The notes beneath the pieces are model-generated. The model had not been told where the DNA came from and ran no database searches. It was given only the letters and a program-made list of their open reading frames with translations. Both the position numbers and the translations under genes were made by a program. Positions 49,702 to 61,351 of a stretch of 64,000 nucleotides of DNA are shown in pieces. Origin of the DNA: Bradyrhizobium nitroreducens (GTDB taxonomy: Bacteria > Pseudomonadota > Alphaproteobacteria > Rhizobiales > Xanthobacteraceae); the NCBI RefSeq assembly GCF_002776695.1, contig NZ_LFJC01000003.1, positions 6,063,159 to 6,127,158 of the forward strand, in the 5' to 3' direction. Position 1 is the first letter of the stretch; the number at the start of each line of letters is the position of its first letter.

Positions 49702-51912
49702 ATGGATCATTCGTCGCGCAGCTCGACCGCCCCCACCAACGCGACCGGCATGGTCGACGTGCTGGTGCCGGTCGCGCTCGACCAGACCTATTCCTACAAG
49801 GTGCCGCGCGGGATGGAGCTGAAGGCGGGCGATCTCGTCGGCGTGCCGCTCGGCCCGCGCGAGGTGCTGGCCGTGGTCTGGGGCGAGAACGCCAATCCGG
49901 ATCCGCGCCTGCACAACCGGCTCAAGGAGGTCAGCGAGAAGCTCGACATCCCGCCGCTCAAGCCCGAGCTGCGCCAGGTCGTCGACTGGGTCGCCAATTA
50001 CACGCTGAGCCCGCGCGGCATGGTGCTGCGCATGTGCCTGCGGATGGGCGAGAATCTCGGCCCCGAGCGGGTGCGTCCGGGCGTGCGTCTTGTCGGCGAT
50101 CCCCCGAAGCGGCTGACGCCGGCACGGGCGCGCGTGATCGAGGTCCTGTCGGACCGGCTGCTGCACGGCAAGTCGGAGGCGGCGAAAGAGGCGGGCGTCT
50201 CGGCCGGCGTGATCGACGGCCTGGTCGATGAGGGCACGCTGACGGTCGAGCCGATGCCGCCGCCTGCGCCGCCGCCGGTGCCCGATCCGGATTTCGGGCG
50301 GCCGGATTTTTCGCCGCTGCAGCGGGCTGGCGTGGATGCGATGCGCGCGCTTGCGGCCAACGGCACCTTTCACGTCGCACTGCTCGACGGCGTCACCGGC
50401 TCGGGCAAGACCGAGGTCTATTTCGAGGCGGTCGCGGAAACCATCCGCCGCGGAAAGCAGTCGCTGATCCTGATGCCGGAGATCGCGCTCACCGGCCAGT
50501 TCCTCGACCGCTTCGCGCAGCGCTTTGGCGTGCGGCCGATCGAATGGCATTCGGAGCTGACCCCGCGCACCCGCGCCCGCAATTGGGCGGCGATCTCGGG
50601 CGGCACCGCGCCGGTCGTGGTCGGCGCGCGCTCGGCGCTGTTTCTCCCTTACGCCAATCTCGGCCTGATCGTGGTCGATGAAGAGCACGACCAGGCCTAC
50701 AAGCAGGACGAGGGCGTGCATTATCATGCCCGCGACATGGCGGTGGTGCGCGGGCATATCGCAAAAATCCCGGTCGTGCTGGCGTCGGCGACGCCCTCGG
50801 TCGAGTCCGAGGTCAATGCCCGCAAGAACCGCTATCAGCGCATCGCGCTGCCCTCGCGCTTCGGCGGCCAGCACATGCCGCATATCGAGGCGATCGATTT
50901 GCGCCGCGAGCCGCCCGCGCGCGGCCGCTTCATCTCGCCGCGCTTGGCCGGCGAGATCAGGATCGCGATCGAGAAGCGCGAGCAGGCGCTGCTGTTTCTC
51001 AACCGCCGCGGCTATGCGCCGCTGACGCTGTGCCGGGCCTGCGGCCACCGCTTCGCCTGCACCATCTGCGATGCCTGGCTGGTCGATCACCGTTTTCGCC
51101 AGCGCCTCGTCTGTCACCATTGCGGCTTCTCGATGCCGCGCCCGCATACCTGCCCGCACTGCGCGGCCGAGGAATCGCTGGTCGCGGTGGGGCCGGGCGT
51201 CGAGCGCCTGCAGGAAGAGGCCGCCGCGCTGTTTCCGCAAGCGCGCACCATGGTGCTGTCGAGCGATCTCATCACCTCGATCGAGACCATGCGTTCCGAG
51301 CTTGCCGAGATCGCGGAGGGCCGCGTCGACATCATCATCGGCACCCAGCTCGTGGCCAAGGGCCATAATTTTCCGCGGCTCAATCTCGTCGGCGTGGTCG
51401 ATGCGGACCTCGGCCTGTCCAACGGCGATCCGCGCGCAGCGGAGCGGACCTGGCAATTGCTCAACCAGGTGATCGGCCGCGCCGGCCGCGAGCAGGGCCG
51501 CGGCGTCGGTTATCTCCAGACCCACCAGCCCGATCATCCCGTGATGAAGGCGCTGATCGCCTGCGACCGCGAGGCCTTCTACGACAGCGAGATCGACCTG
51601 CGTGAAAGGACGCTCTATCCGCCGTTCGGCCGGCTCGCGAGCCTGATCATCTCCGCCGGCGACCGCCCGAGCGCCGAAGGTCTCGGACGCAGGCTGGTCG
51701 CGCTCGCGCCGCGCGACGAGCGCGTCGTGGTGCTGGGCCCGGCGGAAGCGCCGCTCGCCGTCATCAAGGGCCGCTACCGCTTCCGCATCCTGGTGAAATC
51801 GGCGCGCGGCTTCGATCTGTCGGACTATTTGCGGAGCTGGCTTGCGGTGTGCCCGAAGCCGACGGGCAATCAGAAGCTGGAAGTCGACGTCGATCCGCAG
51901 AGCTTTTTGTAA
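49702..51912 (+). CDS. priA: Primosomal helicase PriA
   Basis: A 736-residue 3'-5' helicase restarting collapsed replication forks. N-terminal 3' DNA-binding domain (VDVLVPVALDQTYSYKVP); Walker A GVTGSGKTEVYFEA; DEEH box VDEEHDQAYK; zinc-binding loops with four CxxC pairs (CRACGHRFACTIC, CHHCGFSMPRPHTCPHC); and helicase motifs V-VI (GTQLVAKGHNFP, QVIGRAGREQGRG). ATG at 49702, with a TTG one codon earlier. Confidence 0.97.
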   Translation: MDHSSRSSTAPTNATGMVDVLVPVALDQTYSYKVPRGMELKAGDLVGVPLGPREVLAVVWGENANPDPRLHNRLKEVSEKLDIPPLKPELRQVVDWVANYTLSPRGMVLRMCLRMGENLGPERVRPGVRLVGDPPKRLTPARARVIEVLSDRLLHGKSEAAKEAGVSAGVIDGLVDEGTLTVEPMPPPAPPPVPDPDFGRPDFSPLQRAGVDAMRALAANGTFHVALLDGVTGSGKTEVYFEAVAETIRRGKQSLILMPEIALTGQFLDRFAQRFGVRPIEWHSELTPRTRARNWAAISGGTAPVVVGARSALFLPYANLGLIVVDEEHDQAYKQDEGVHYHARDMAVVRGHIAKIPVVLASATPSVESEVNARKNRYQRIALPSRFGGQHMPHIEAIDLRREPPARGRFISPRLAGEIRIAIEKREQALLFLNRRGYAPLTLCRACGHRFACTICDAWLVDHRFRQRLVCHHCGFSMPRPHTCPHCAAEESLVAVGPGVERLQEEAAALFPQARTMVLSSDLITSIETMRSELAEIAEGRVDIIIGTQLVAKGHNFPRLNLVGVVDADLGLSNGDPRAAERTWQLLNQVIGRAGREQGRGVGYLQTHQPDHPVMKALIACDREAFYDSEIDLRERTLYPPFGRLASLIISAGDRPSAEGLGRRLVALAPRDERVVVLGPAEAPLAVIKGRYRFRILVKSARGFDLSDYLRSWLAVCPKPTGNQKLEVDVDPQSFL

Positions 51913-51934
51913 AGCTCCGCGCACACTCTCCCCA

Positions 51935-52020
51935 CGTCATTGCGAGCGAAGCGAAGCAATCCAGAATCCCTCCGCGGAGGCAATCTGGATTGCTTCGTCG
52001 CTCCGCTCCTCGCAATGACG
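51935..52020. repeat. Palindromic repeat, CATTGCGAGC family
   Basis: CGTCATTGCGAGCGAAGCGA and TCCTCGCAATGACG at the ends; inner pair AGCAATCCAGA / TCTGGATTGCT. Second copy of the 27801-27888 family. Confidence 0.85.
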
Positions 52021-52050
52021 TGGTGAGAGCGGCGCGCAAATCTCCTCGCT

Positions 52051-52187
52051 CGTGCCCCGGACGCAGCGCAGCGTCACTTCGACGGTGCGCTGCTGAGCCG
52101 GGGCCCATGTCGCAGAGGAACTCGGGGCTCCTGGGTCCCGGCTCTGCGCCGCAACGCTCACGCGTTGCAGCTTGTCCGGGACACGAC
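52051..52187. repeat. Palindromic repeat, CCCCGGACGCAGCG family, with IS110 target motif
   Basis: Arms CGTGCCCCGGACGCAGCGC and GCAGCTTGTCCGGGACACG. It carries TGGGTCCCGGCTC at 52132-52144 and the inverted one-mismatch variant GAGCCGGGGCCCA at 52095-52107. This is the same family as the repeat interrupted by the IS110 element, and TGGGTCCCGGCTC is exactly the target its bridge RNA predicts. Confidence 0.8.
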
Positions 52188-52198
52188 AGCCCAACAAA

Positions 52199-52228
52199 AA
52201 GCCCGCGGTCCCCCAAGACCGCGGGCTT
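52199..52228 (-). terminator. Bidirectional-looking terminator after the rlpA gene
   Basis: GCCCGCGGTC / GACCGCGGGC (10-bp stem, 6-base loop). On the minus strand the stem is followed by TTTTTGTTGG, giving a good U-tract about 60 bp after the rlpA stop. Confidence 0.75.
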
Positions 52229-52286
52229 GTTTCATTCGCGCAGCAAACTGATGAAACTGCGCGATGGCTGAGGCGCTTGATGCGCC

Positions 52287-52790
52287 TTAGGAGACGACTT
52301 CCGCGGTGACGCGACCGACGCCGGCGCCGGTGAGGCCGATGGCGCGGGCGGCGCCCGTGGAGAGGTCGAGAACCCGGCCGCGAATGAAGGGGCCGCGGTC
52401 ATTGATGGTGACGACCACGCTCTGGCCGCGATGGGTGACGCGCAGCTTGGTGCCGAACGGCAGCGAGCGGTGCGCCGCAGTCAGGGCGTTCTGGTTGAAA
52501 CGCTGGCCCGAGGCGGTGCGGCTGCCGGACTCGTTGCCGTAGTAGGAGGCCATGCCGGAGAAGCTGTGGCCGCCGCCCGAGGTCGGCGTCATCGCTGCAT
52601 TGGCGTTGCGCCAATCGGAGGTCGGGTTGGTATCGGCCTGGGCGTGGTGGCGGTGATGATGGTGATGCCGGTGGTGGCGGGATTTGGCGGAAGCTTCGGT
52701 GGCAGTTCCACCGATAAGGAGAGTTGCGGCAACGAAAGCGATCGCCGTGCGCGGCCGGGTCGCAAAGCCCAGCGTCTTCAAAGACAGCAT
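52287..52790 (-). CDS. RlpA-family septal/peptidoglycan protein
   Basis: 167 residues with a signal peptide (RTAIAFVAATLLIGGTATEASA). A histidine cluster follows (KSRHHRHHHHHRHHAQ, residues 36-51), then a double-psi beta-barrel: GMASYYGNESGSRTASGQRFN, LTAAHRSLPFGTKLRVT and TINDRGPFIRGRVLDLS, with the Asp of VTINDRGPF in the RlpA active-site position. No SPOR domain, so septal localisation is uncertain. The His-rich stretch may bind metal. Confidence 0.9.
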   Translation of the reverse strand: MLSLKTLGFATRPRTAIAFVAATLLIGGTATEASAKSRHHRHHHHHRHHAQADTNPTSDWRNANAAMTPTSGGGHSFSGMASYYGNESGSRTASGQRFNQNALTAAHRSLPFGTKLRVTHRGQSVVVTINDRGPFIRGRVLDLSTGAARAIGLTGAGVGRVTAEVVS

Positions 52791-52813
52791 TTATTGGTCC
52801 CTAAGCTAGTATT

Positions 52814-52827
52814 GCCACATATGTGGC
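52814..52827 (-). promoter_or_regulatory. Perfect palindrome upstream of rlpA
   Basis: GCCACATATGTGGC, 24 bp upstream of the rlpA start codon. A perfect dyad at this position suits an operator for a dimeric regulator overlapping the rlpA promoter. The regulator is unknown. Confidence 0.5.
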
Positions 52828-52971
52828 TAGTGGAGCCCCCATCAGTTTGTGAGCGGTCTGGCGTTTCGATTCCCAATGCGGCGTGAATTGGGCAGTAGAT
52901 CATTCTGTGTCGTCATGAAACATCTTGTTACCGCCACGGGATATTCAGCCGATATTCCGTAATCTTTGCCT

Positions 52972-53008
52972 TTAACGGTTTGTTAACTTCATTATTACTG
53001 CTTAATAC
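52972..53008 (+). promoter_or_regulatory. CtrA box overlapping a sigma-70 promoter
   Basis: TTAACGGTTTGTTAAC (52972-52987) fits the CtrA consensus TTAA-N7-TTAAC exactly. A promoter overlaps it: -35 TTGTTA at 52980-52985, 17-base spacer, -10 TAATAC at 53003-53008. The surrounding 130 bp are unusually AT rich for this genome. It points towards atpH, whose start is about 490 bp away. Confidence 0.6.
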
Positions 53009-53502
53009 TGTAAAACGAAGTCATCGCTTTCAGCATTTAGAATTGGGTAAGTATTCGGCGAGTGGAGCCCAGGGCGCCGGAATCACGGCTCAGCGATCCG
53101 TGTTCATGGCCGCTATGCGCTGAGGGCAGGAACCATCATGAGGAGAGGGCGCGGCGAGACCTCTCGCCAATTCCGCGACGCGGCAGGTCGTTGCCCCTTT
53201 CCCCGATCCATGTCCCCGATCAAGTCCTTGATCCAGTCTTGATCCCCGTCCTCGGGCCAGGCGCTGATCGAGGTGTCGCAATGTGCGACGAACTGGCGAC
53301 AGAACCTCGTGCCTTTAATTTGGCGTCATGTTGCACCTGCGCGCCTGCTATGTTAGCAAAGCCGCGATTTTAACGGACCCGGCACCTCCCGTGTCGGCCG
53401 AAAATCGAAGTCCCGCTTGAATTCCAAGGGCTTGGATCGCTAGGCGCCGCTTTGTGGCGACGGTTTTTCCCTTGCGAGTTTGACAGCAAAAAGAGCGCGT
53501 CT

Positions 53503-55592
<2,090 letters not shown>

Positions 55593-55598
55593 GAACCG

Positions 55599-55715
55599 TC
55601 ACGGCCGGGCCAAAAGCGCGAAGCGCGTCTTCGCATTTGATGTCCCGGCCATCCACGCCTTACCGCGTGGACGATGAAGACGTGGATGCCCGGGACAAGC
55701 CCGGGCATGACGACA
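55599..55715. repeat. Palindromic repeat between atpA and atpG
   Basis: Contains GCGCGAAGCGCG, CCACGCCTTACCGCGTGG, and ATGCCCGGGACAAGCCCGGGCAT hairpins within 120 bp. A host repeat unit sitting inside the ATP synthase operon. Confidence 0.75.
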
Positions 55716-55766
55716 GGGATAGGCTAGCGGTTTGTCCGCAAGGGATCGAACCGTCGGGGACGAAGA

Positions 55767-56639
55767 ATGGCGTCACTTAAAGACATGCGCGTCCGCATCG
55801 CCTCCACCAAGGCGACGCAAAAGATCACCAAGGCCATGCAGATGGTCGCAGCCTCGAAGCTGCGCCGCGCGCAGACCGCGGCGGAAGCTGCGCGTCCCTA
55901 TGCCGACAAGATGAGCGCGGTGATCTCCAACATCGCCAGCGCCGCGGCGGGATCGCCCGGCGCGCCGGCGCTGCTGGCCGGCACCGGCAGGGACCAGGTT
56001 CACCTGCTGCTGGTCTGCACCGGCGAGCGCGGCCTGTCCGGCGCCTTCAACTCCTCGATCGTGCGTCTCGCCCGCGAGCGCGCCCAGTCGCTGATGGCGC
56101 AGGGCAAGGAAGTGAAATTCTTCTGCGTCGGCCGCAAGGGCTATGAGCAGCTGCGCCGCCTGTTCGACAAGCAGATCGTCGAGCATCTCGACCTGCGCAG
56201 CGTTCGCCAACTCGGCTTCGTCAACGCCGAGGACATCGCCAAGAAGGTGCTGGCCCGTTTCGACAACGGCGAGTTCGACGTCTGCACGCTGTTCTATTCG
56301 CGCTTCCGCTCGGTGATTGCGCAGATCCCGACCGCCCAGCAGGTCATCCCGCTGGTCGTCGAGGCGGGCGCTGCCGCCAACACCACGTCCTACGACTACG
56401 AGCCGGAAGAGGACGAGATCCTCACGCGCCTGCTGCCGCGCAATCTCGCGGTCCAGATCTTCCGCGCGCTGCTCGAGAACAACGCCTCGTTCTACGGCGC
56501 GCAGATGAGCGCGATGGACAACGCGACGCGCAACGCCGGTGAGATGATCCGCAAGCAGACGCTGGTCTACAACCGCACGCGTCAGGCGCAGATCACCAAG
56601 GAACTGATCGAAATCATCTCGGGTGCCGAGGCCGTCTGA
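55767..56639 (+). CDS. atpG: ATP synthase F1 gamma subunit
   Basis: A 290-residue rotor subunit. The N-terminal helix [36 protein letters not shown] and C-terminal [43 protein letters not shown] form the coiled coil inside the alpha3-beta3 ring. Confidence 0.98.
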   Translation: MASLKDMRVRIASTKATQKITKAMQMVAASKLRRAQTAAEAARPYADKMSAVISNIASAAAGSPGAPALLAGTGRDQVHLLLVCTGERGLSGAFNSSIVRLARERAQSLMAQGKEVKFFCVGRKGYEQLRRLFDKQIVEHLDLRSVRQLGFVNAEDIAKKVLARFDNGEFDVCTLFYSRFRSVIAQIPTAQQVIPLVVEAGAAANTTSYDYEPEEDEILTRLLPRNLAVQIFRALLENNASFYGAQMSAMDNATRNAGEMIRKQTLVYNRTRQAQITKELIEIISGAEAV

Positions 56640-56689
56640 TCAAGGCGCTTCAGTACCCGTCAAACTCAACTTCCCGGTCGACAAGCTGA

Positions 56690-58159
<1,470 letters not shown>

Positions 58160-58165
58160 TTCTAG

Positions 58166-58273
58166 GTGTCATTGCCGGGCGAAAGTGCGAAGCACGTCTT
58201 CAAGCTAAAGTCCCGGCGATCCATCGAACGAAAAATTCGATGGATGGACCCGCGGGTCAGGCCCGCGGGTGAC
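58166..58273. repeat. Palindromic repeat between atpD and atpC
   Basis: ATTGCCGGG ... CCCGGCGAT outer pair, CCATCGAACGAAAAATTCGATGG, and ACCCGCGGGTCAGGCCCGCGGGT. Probably another unit of the atpA-atpG type. Confidence 0.75.
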
Positions 58274-58293
58274 AAGCGGAAAACAACGGATAG

Positions 58294-58703
<410 letters not shown>

Positions 58704-58704
<1 letters not shown>

Positions 58705-58728
58705 GCCCCGGGGCACCGCTCCGGGGCT
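58704..58728 (+). terminator. Probable terminator of the atp operon
   Basis: AGCCCCGG-9-CCGGGGCT, starting at the last base of the atpC stop codon. U-tract weak (CAAGCTCAGTATTTCT). Confidence 0.55.
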
Positions 58729-58854
58729 CAAGCTCAGTATTTCTGAACAGGTTCAGCGCTCGTCACCGACCGTGGCGGGCGCTGAAACTTTGTTGCACCG
58801 TGCTGGGGATCGCGGCATTCTGCCCGCATATTTTGTCCCCGGGGCAGGGTGCAG

Positions 58855-60522
58855 ATGAAACGCAAGATCGCGGCGATCTTCGCAGCCGATATTGCCGGTT
58901 ACTCGAGACTGGTCGCGGAAGACGAGGAGGAGACGCTGCGGCGTCTGGCCTCCTACCGCGAGGTCGTCGACGATTTCATCGCCAAGGCCAGTGGCCGCAT
59001 CTTCAATACCGCAGGCGATGCCGTGCTCGCGGAATTCCCGAGCGCGGTCGATGCGGTGCGCTGCGCGATCGACATCCAGGAGAGCCTGCGTACCCGCAAC
59101 ATGGCCTATCCGCCGAGCCGGCAGATGTCGTTCCGCATCGGCATCACCATCGGCGACGTGGTCGAGCGCGACGGCGATCTCTTGGGCGACGGCGTCAACA
59201 TCGCAGCAAGGCTGGAGGGCCTCGCCGAGGTCGGCGGCATCTGCGTCTCCCGTGCGGTGCACGAGCAGGTCGCCAACAAGCTCTCGGTGCAATTCGCCGA
59301 TATCGGTGCGCAGGAGGTGAAGAACATCCCGACGCCGGTGCATGCCTACATGGTGGCGATGCGGCGCGAGGACGGCAGCTATTCCAAGCCGCAGCTGAAG
59401 AAGGCGGCTGCGAAGGTGGCCGCCGCACCGGTGTGGATGTGGCCGCTGGTGGTGGCCGTGGTCTCGATCGTCGGCATCGTCGTCACCGGCTTCCTCTACA
59501 ACACCAAGCTCAAGCAGACCGCGAGCATCGCAGCTCCGGCCGTGACGCCCAGTGCTGCGCCGAGCCCAACGCCGACTGCAATGGCCGCGTCGCCGACGCC
59601 GATGCCGACCCAAATGGCAAAGGCGCCGATGGCGCCGCCGAATGCGGGCGCCGCGATGGCGCCGATGCCATCGCCGTCGCCGTCCGCATCGCCGACATCA
59701 GGCCAGCTTTCAGCCGACAGCGTACCCTTCATCAACGAGCGCGTTCGCAGCTTCCTCGCCGGCGATTATGCGAGCTCCGGCGACTACAAGGCCTTCGCGC
59801 TCAATGTCGGCGGCTTCACCGGCTCGGCGATGAACCAGCCGAACGAGGAAGCCGCGCGCAACATGGCGATCGAGCAGTGCCAGAAGCGCGCCGACGCCGC
59901 GCAATCGCCGCGGCGATGCGAGCTCTATGCGCTCGGCAACACCGTCGTGTACGCGCATGGCAAGCCGCCGATGCCGCCGCCGCCCTACTTCCGGCATGAT
60001 GCGATGATCGAGCGGGCCTTCGCATCGAAGGATTTTCCGATCGTGCGTGAGCCGCAGAAGGTCCGGCTCGAGAACATCTTCGTGCCCGCGGCGAAATCCC
60101 GCTCGGTCGCGCTCGGTCCGGGCGGACAATATTTCATGGTGCTCGGCGCCTCGTCCGCGGAGGATGCGGCGCGGCGGTCGCTGGAATCGTGCGGCGCGAT
60201 CGCCGGCGTGGCGTGCCTCGTGGTTGCGATCGACGACAATTTCGTCGTGCCGATCCCGACCCTGTTCAGGATCACCGGCTTCTTCAATGCGGCGAGCAAC
60301 GCCTCGATCGTGGCGGATGCGCGGGGTGAGGTGGTGCGCAAGCTCGGCGACGCCATGGGCTGGAATGCGGTCGCCGTCGGCACCGCCGGCCGGGCAGGTC
60401 TTGGCCTCAAGGCCGCCGACGAGCAGGCCGCCGTCAAGTCCGCGCTGGCCGACTGCGCCAAGCGCGACAGCGATTGCCACGTCATCGCGATCGGCCCGTT
60501 CACGGTGGGTCCGATCAATTAG
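58855..60522 (+). CDS. Membrane-tethered class III adenylate/guanylate cyclase with periplasmic domain
   Basis: 555 residues from ATG 58855. Cyclase domain about 1-175: metal aspartates in IFAADIAGYSRL and NTAGDAVLAEF, transition-state residues in GDGVNIAARLE. One helix follows (VWMWPLVVAVVSIVGIVVTGFLY, about 201-223). Then a Pro/Ala/Ser/Met-rich linker (about 225-290). The periplasmic region has two similar modules with alternating cysteines (AIEQCQKRAD...RRCELYALG; RSLESCGAIAGVACLVVA and ALADCAKRDSDCHVIAIG), reminiscent of DUF4189. Predicted to make cAMP (or cGMP) in response to an envelope signal. Confidence 0.88.
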   Translation: MKRKIAAIFAADIAGYSRLVAEDEEETLRRLASYREVVDDFIAKASGRIFNTAGDAVLAEFPSAVDAVRCAIDIQESLRTRNMAYPPSRQMSFRIGITIGDVVERDGDLLGDGVNIAARLEGLAEVGGICVSRAVHEQVANKLSVQFADIGAQEVKNIPTPVHAYMVAMRREDGSYSKPQLKKAAAKVAAAPVWMWPLVVAVVSIVGIVVTGFLYNTKLKQTASIAAPAVTPSAAPSPTPTAMAASPTPMPTQMAKAPMAPPNAGAAMAPMPSPSPSASPTSGQLSADSVPFINERVRSFLAGDYASSGDYKAFALNVGGFTGSAMNQPNEEAARNMAIEQCQKRADAAQSPRRCELYALGNTVVYAHGKPPMPPPPYFRHDAMIERAFASKDFPIVREPQKVRLENIFVPAAKSRSVALGPGGQYFMVLGASSAEDAARRSLESCGAIAGVACLVVAIDDNFVVPIPTLFRITGFFNAASNASIVADARGEVVRKLGDAMGWNAVAVGTAGRAGLGLKAADEQAAVKSALADCAKRDSDCHVIAIGPFTVGPIN

Positions 60523-60523
60523 A

Positions 60524-60640
60524 ACGTTTTCGAGCGAAGTGGACACCGGTTCGCGTGAAGAAAACGCGTCAAATCAAGAATCTAGAGCTTCGGTTCTGAT
60601 TCAATCAGAACCGAAAATGCTCTCGAGCCGGATGGCTTTT
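60524..60640. repeat. Interspersed repeat with long palindrome
   Basis: Contains GTGGACACCGGTTCGCGTGAAG and a near-perfect palindrome TTCGGTTCTGATT-C-AATCAGAACCGAA (60589-60615). Frequent type of Bradyrhizobium intergenic element; could also terminate the cyclase transcript. Confidence 0.65.
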
Positions 60641-60680
60641 GATTGACTCGGTCCGGGCGATGCCAAGCATCGTCCCGCGC

Positions 60681-60775
60681 GCCGGGTGAGGATTCTAACC
60701 TCTGGGGGAATCCCACCGGGGAGACACCCTCTCCCCACCCCTCTCCCGCAAGCGGGCGAGGGAGCGAGAGAATGG
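60681..60775. repeat. Palindromic repeat, CCTCTCCCGC family
   Basis: CCCTCTCCCCACCCCTCTCCCGCAAGCGGGCGAGGGAG, the same family as 7573-7706. Confidence 0.65.
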
Positions 60776-61032
60776 TGCGCCCCTCACGCGCCAATCTCCG
60801 GCGAAAAATTCTCGAATGATTTCAACCCCATTCTACTGTGCATGGGGTTGTTTTCGCAGTTTCGCACTTCCAGGCCGGCAATTGCGGGGCGACCGTACGC
60901 AGGCCCTCACGGCGGAACGGACGACAAGACCTGCACCTCTGGTTGCGCGCTGCGCAATTCCAGGCTGTAATGGCTCGGCTTGTTCGCTGCGGTCCAGTCC
61001 TTGGTGAATTCCTGGTTTGTCTGGAGCTAGCC

Positions 61033-61335
61033 ATGTCAGCAGAAACAATTGTTCTCGAAATCTTGTCCTCGGACGGCCCGGCGGACGCCGAGATCAGGTC
61101 TCGCCTGACGTCGCTCACGCCCGAGCCGATTTCATTTCTGGACAAGCGCAACAACGACGGCGTCCAGTCCGTCGTGGCGATTCTACAGGCCAGCGCCCCA
61201 CTGCTGACTGCGCTCGCGCCCATCATTGTCGAACTCATCAAGCAGAGGCGCCTCGCCAAGGTCAGGACGCCCCAAGGTGAGATCGCAAATCCAACCGAGC
61301 AGCAGTTTCGTGATCTGAGCCGGGGCGGCGAGTAG
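61033..61335 (+). CDS. Small protein paired with HExxH gene, EACC1-like layout
   Basis: 100 residues from ATG 61033 with GGAG upstream. Layout: an N-terminal strand and helix (TIVLEILSSDGPADAEIRSRL), a hydrophobic helix at about 47-70 (VVAILQASAPLLTALAPIIV), a basic turn (KQRRLAK), and a short hairpin with VRTPQGEIANPTEQQF. This order resembles the small constant components described next to effector genes in bacterial conflict systems (EACC1-type). That is a layout match by eye, not a proven family. Its stop is 16 bp before the HExxH gene, so both are likely one operon. Confidence 0.7.
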   Translation: MSAETIVLEILSSDGPADAEIRSRLTSLTPEPISFLDKRNNDGVQSVVAILQASAPLLTALAPIIVELIKQRRLAKVRTPQGEIANPTEQQFRDLSRGGE

Positions 61336-61351
61336 GCTCGCGAGAGGGCTT

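Larger units (their letters stand above)
52791..53502. other. Regulatory intergenic region between rlpA and atpH
   Basis: About 710 bp. It holds a 14-bp palindrome close to rlpA (52814-52827), an AT-rich segment with a CtrA box and promoter (52972-53008), and about 490 bp before atpH containing alternating CCCGATC / CTTGATCC units near 53190-53250. I see no credible protein gene. A long leader or small RNA is possible. Confidence 0.6.
60523..61032. other. Repeat-rich region before the HExxH cassette
   Basis: 510 bp without a gene. Two host repeats (60524-60640 and 60681-60775) are followed by about 250 bp of unique sequence that should contain the promoter of the two-gene cassette. No consensus promoter is obvious. 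Confidence 0.6.

Noticed and set aside
53190-53250. CCCGATC / CTTGATCC alternation as a tandem repeat or operator array
   Set aside because: Units differ in length and sequence, and only three or four are visible, so it may be chance.
53062-53373. 103-codon frame between the CtrA-box promoter and atpH
   Set aside because: Tempting as the target of the promoter, but it starts at GTG without a ribosome-binding site, is rich in Pro/Arg, and shows no domain or clear codon bias.
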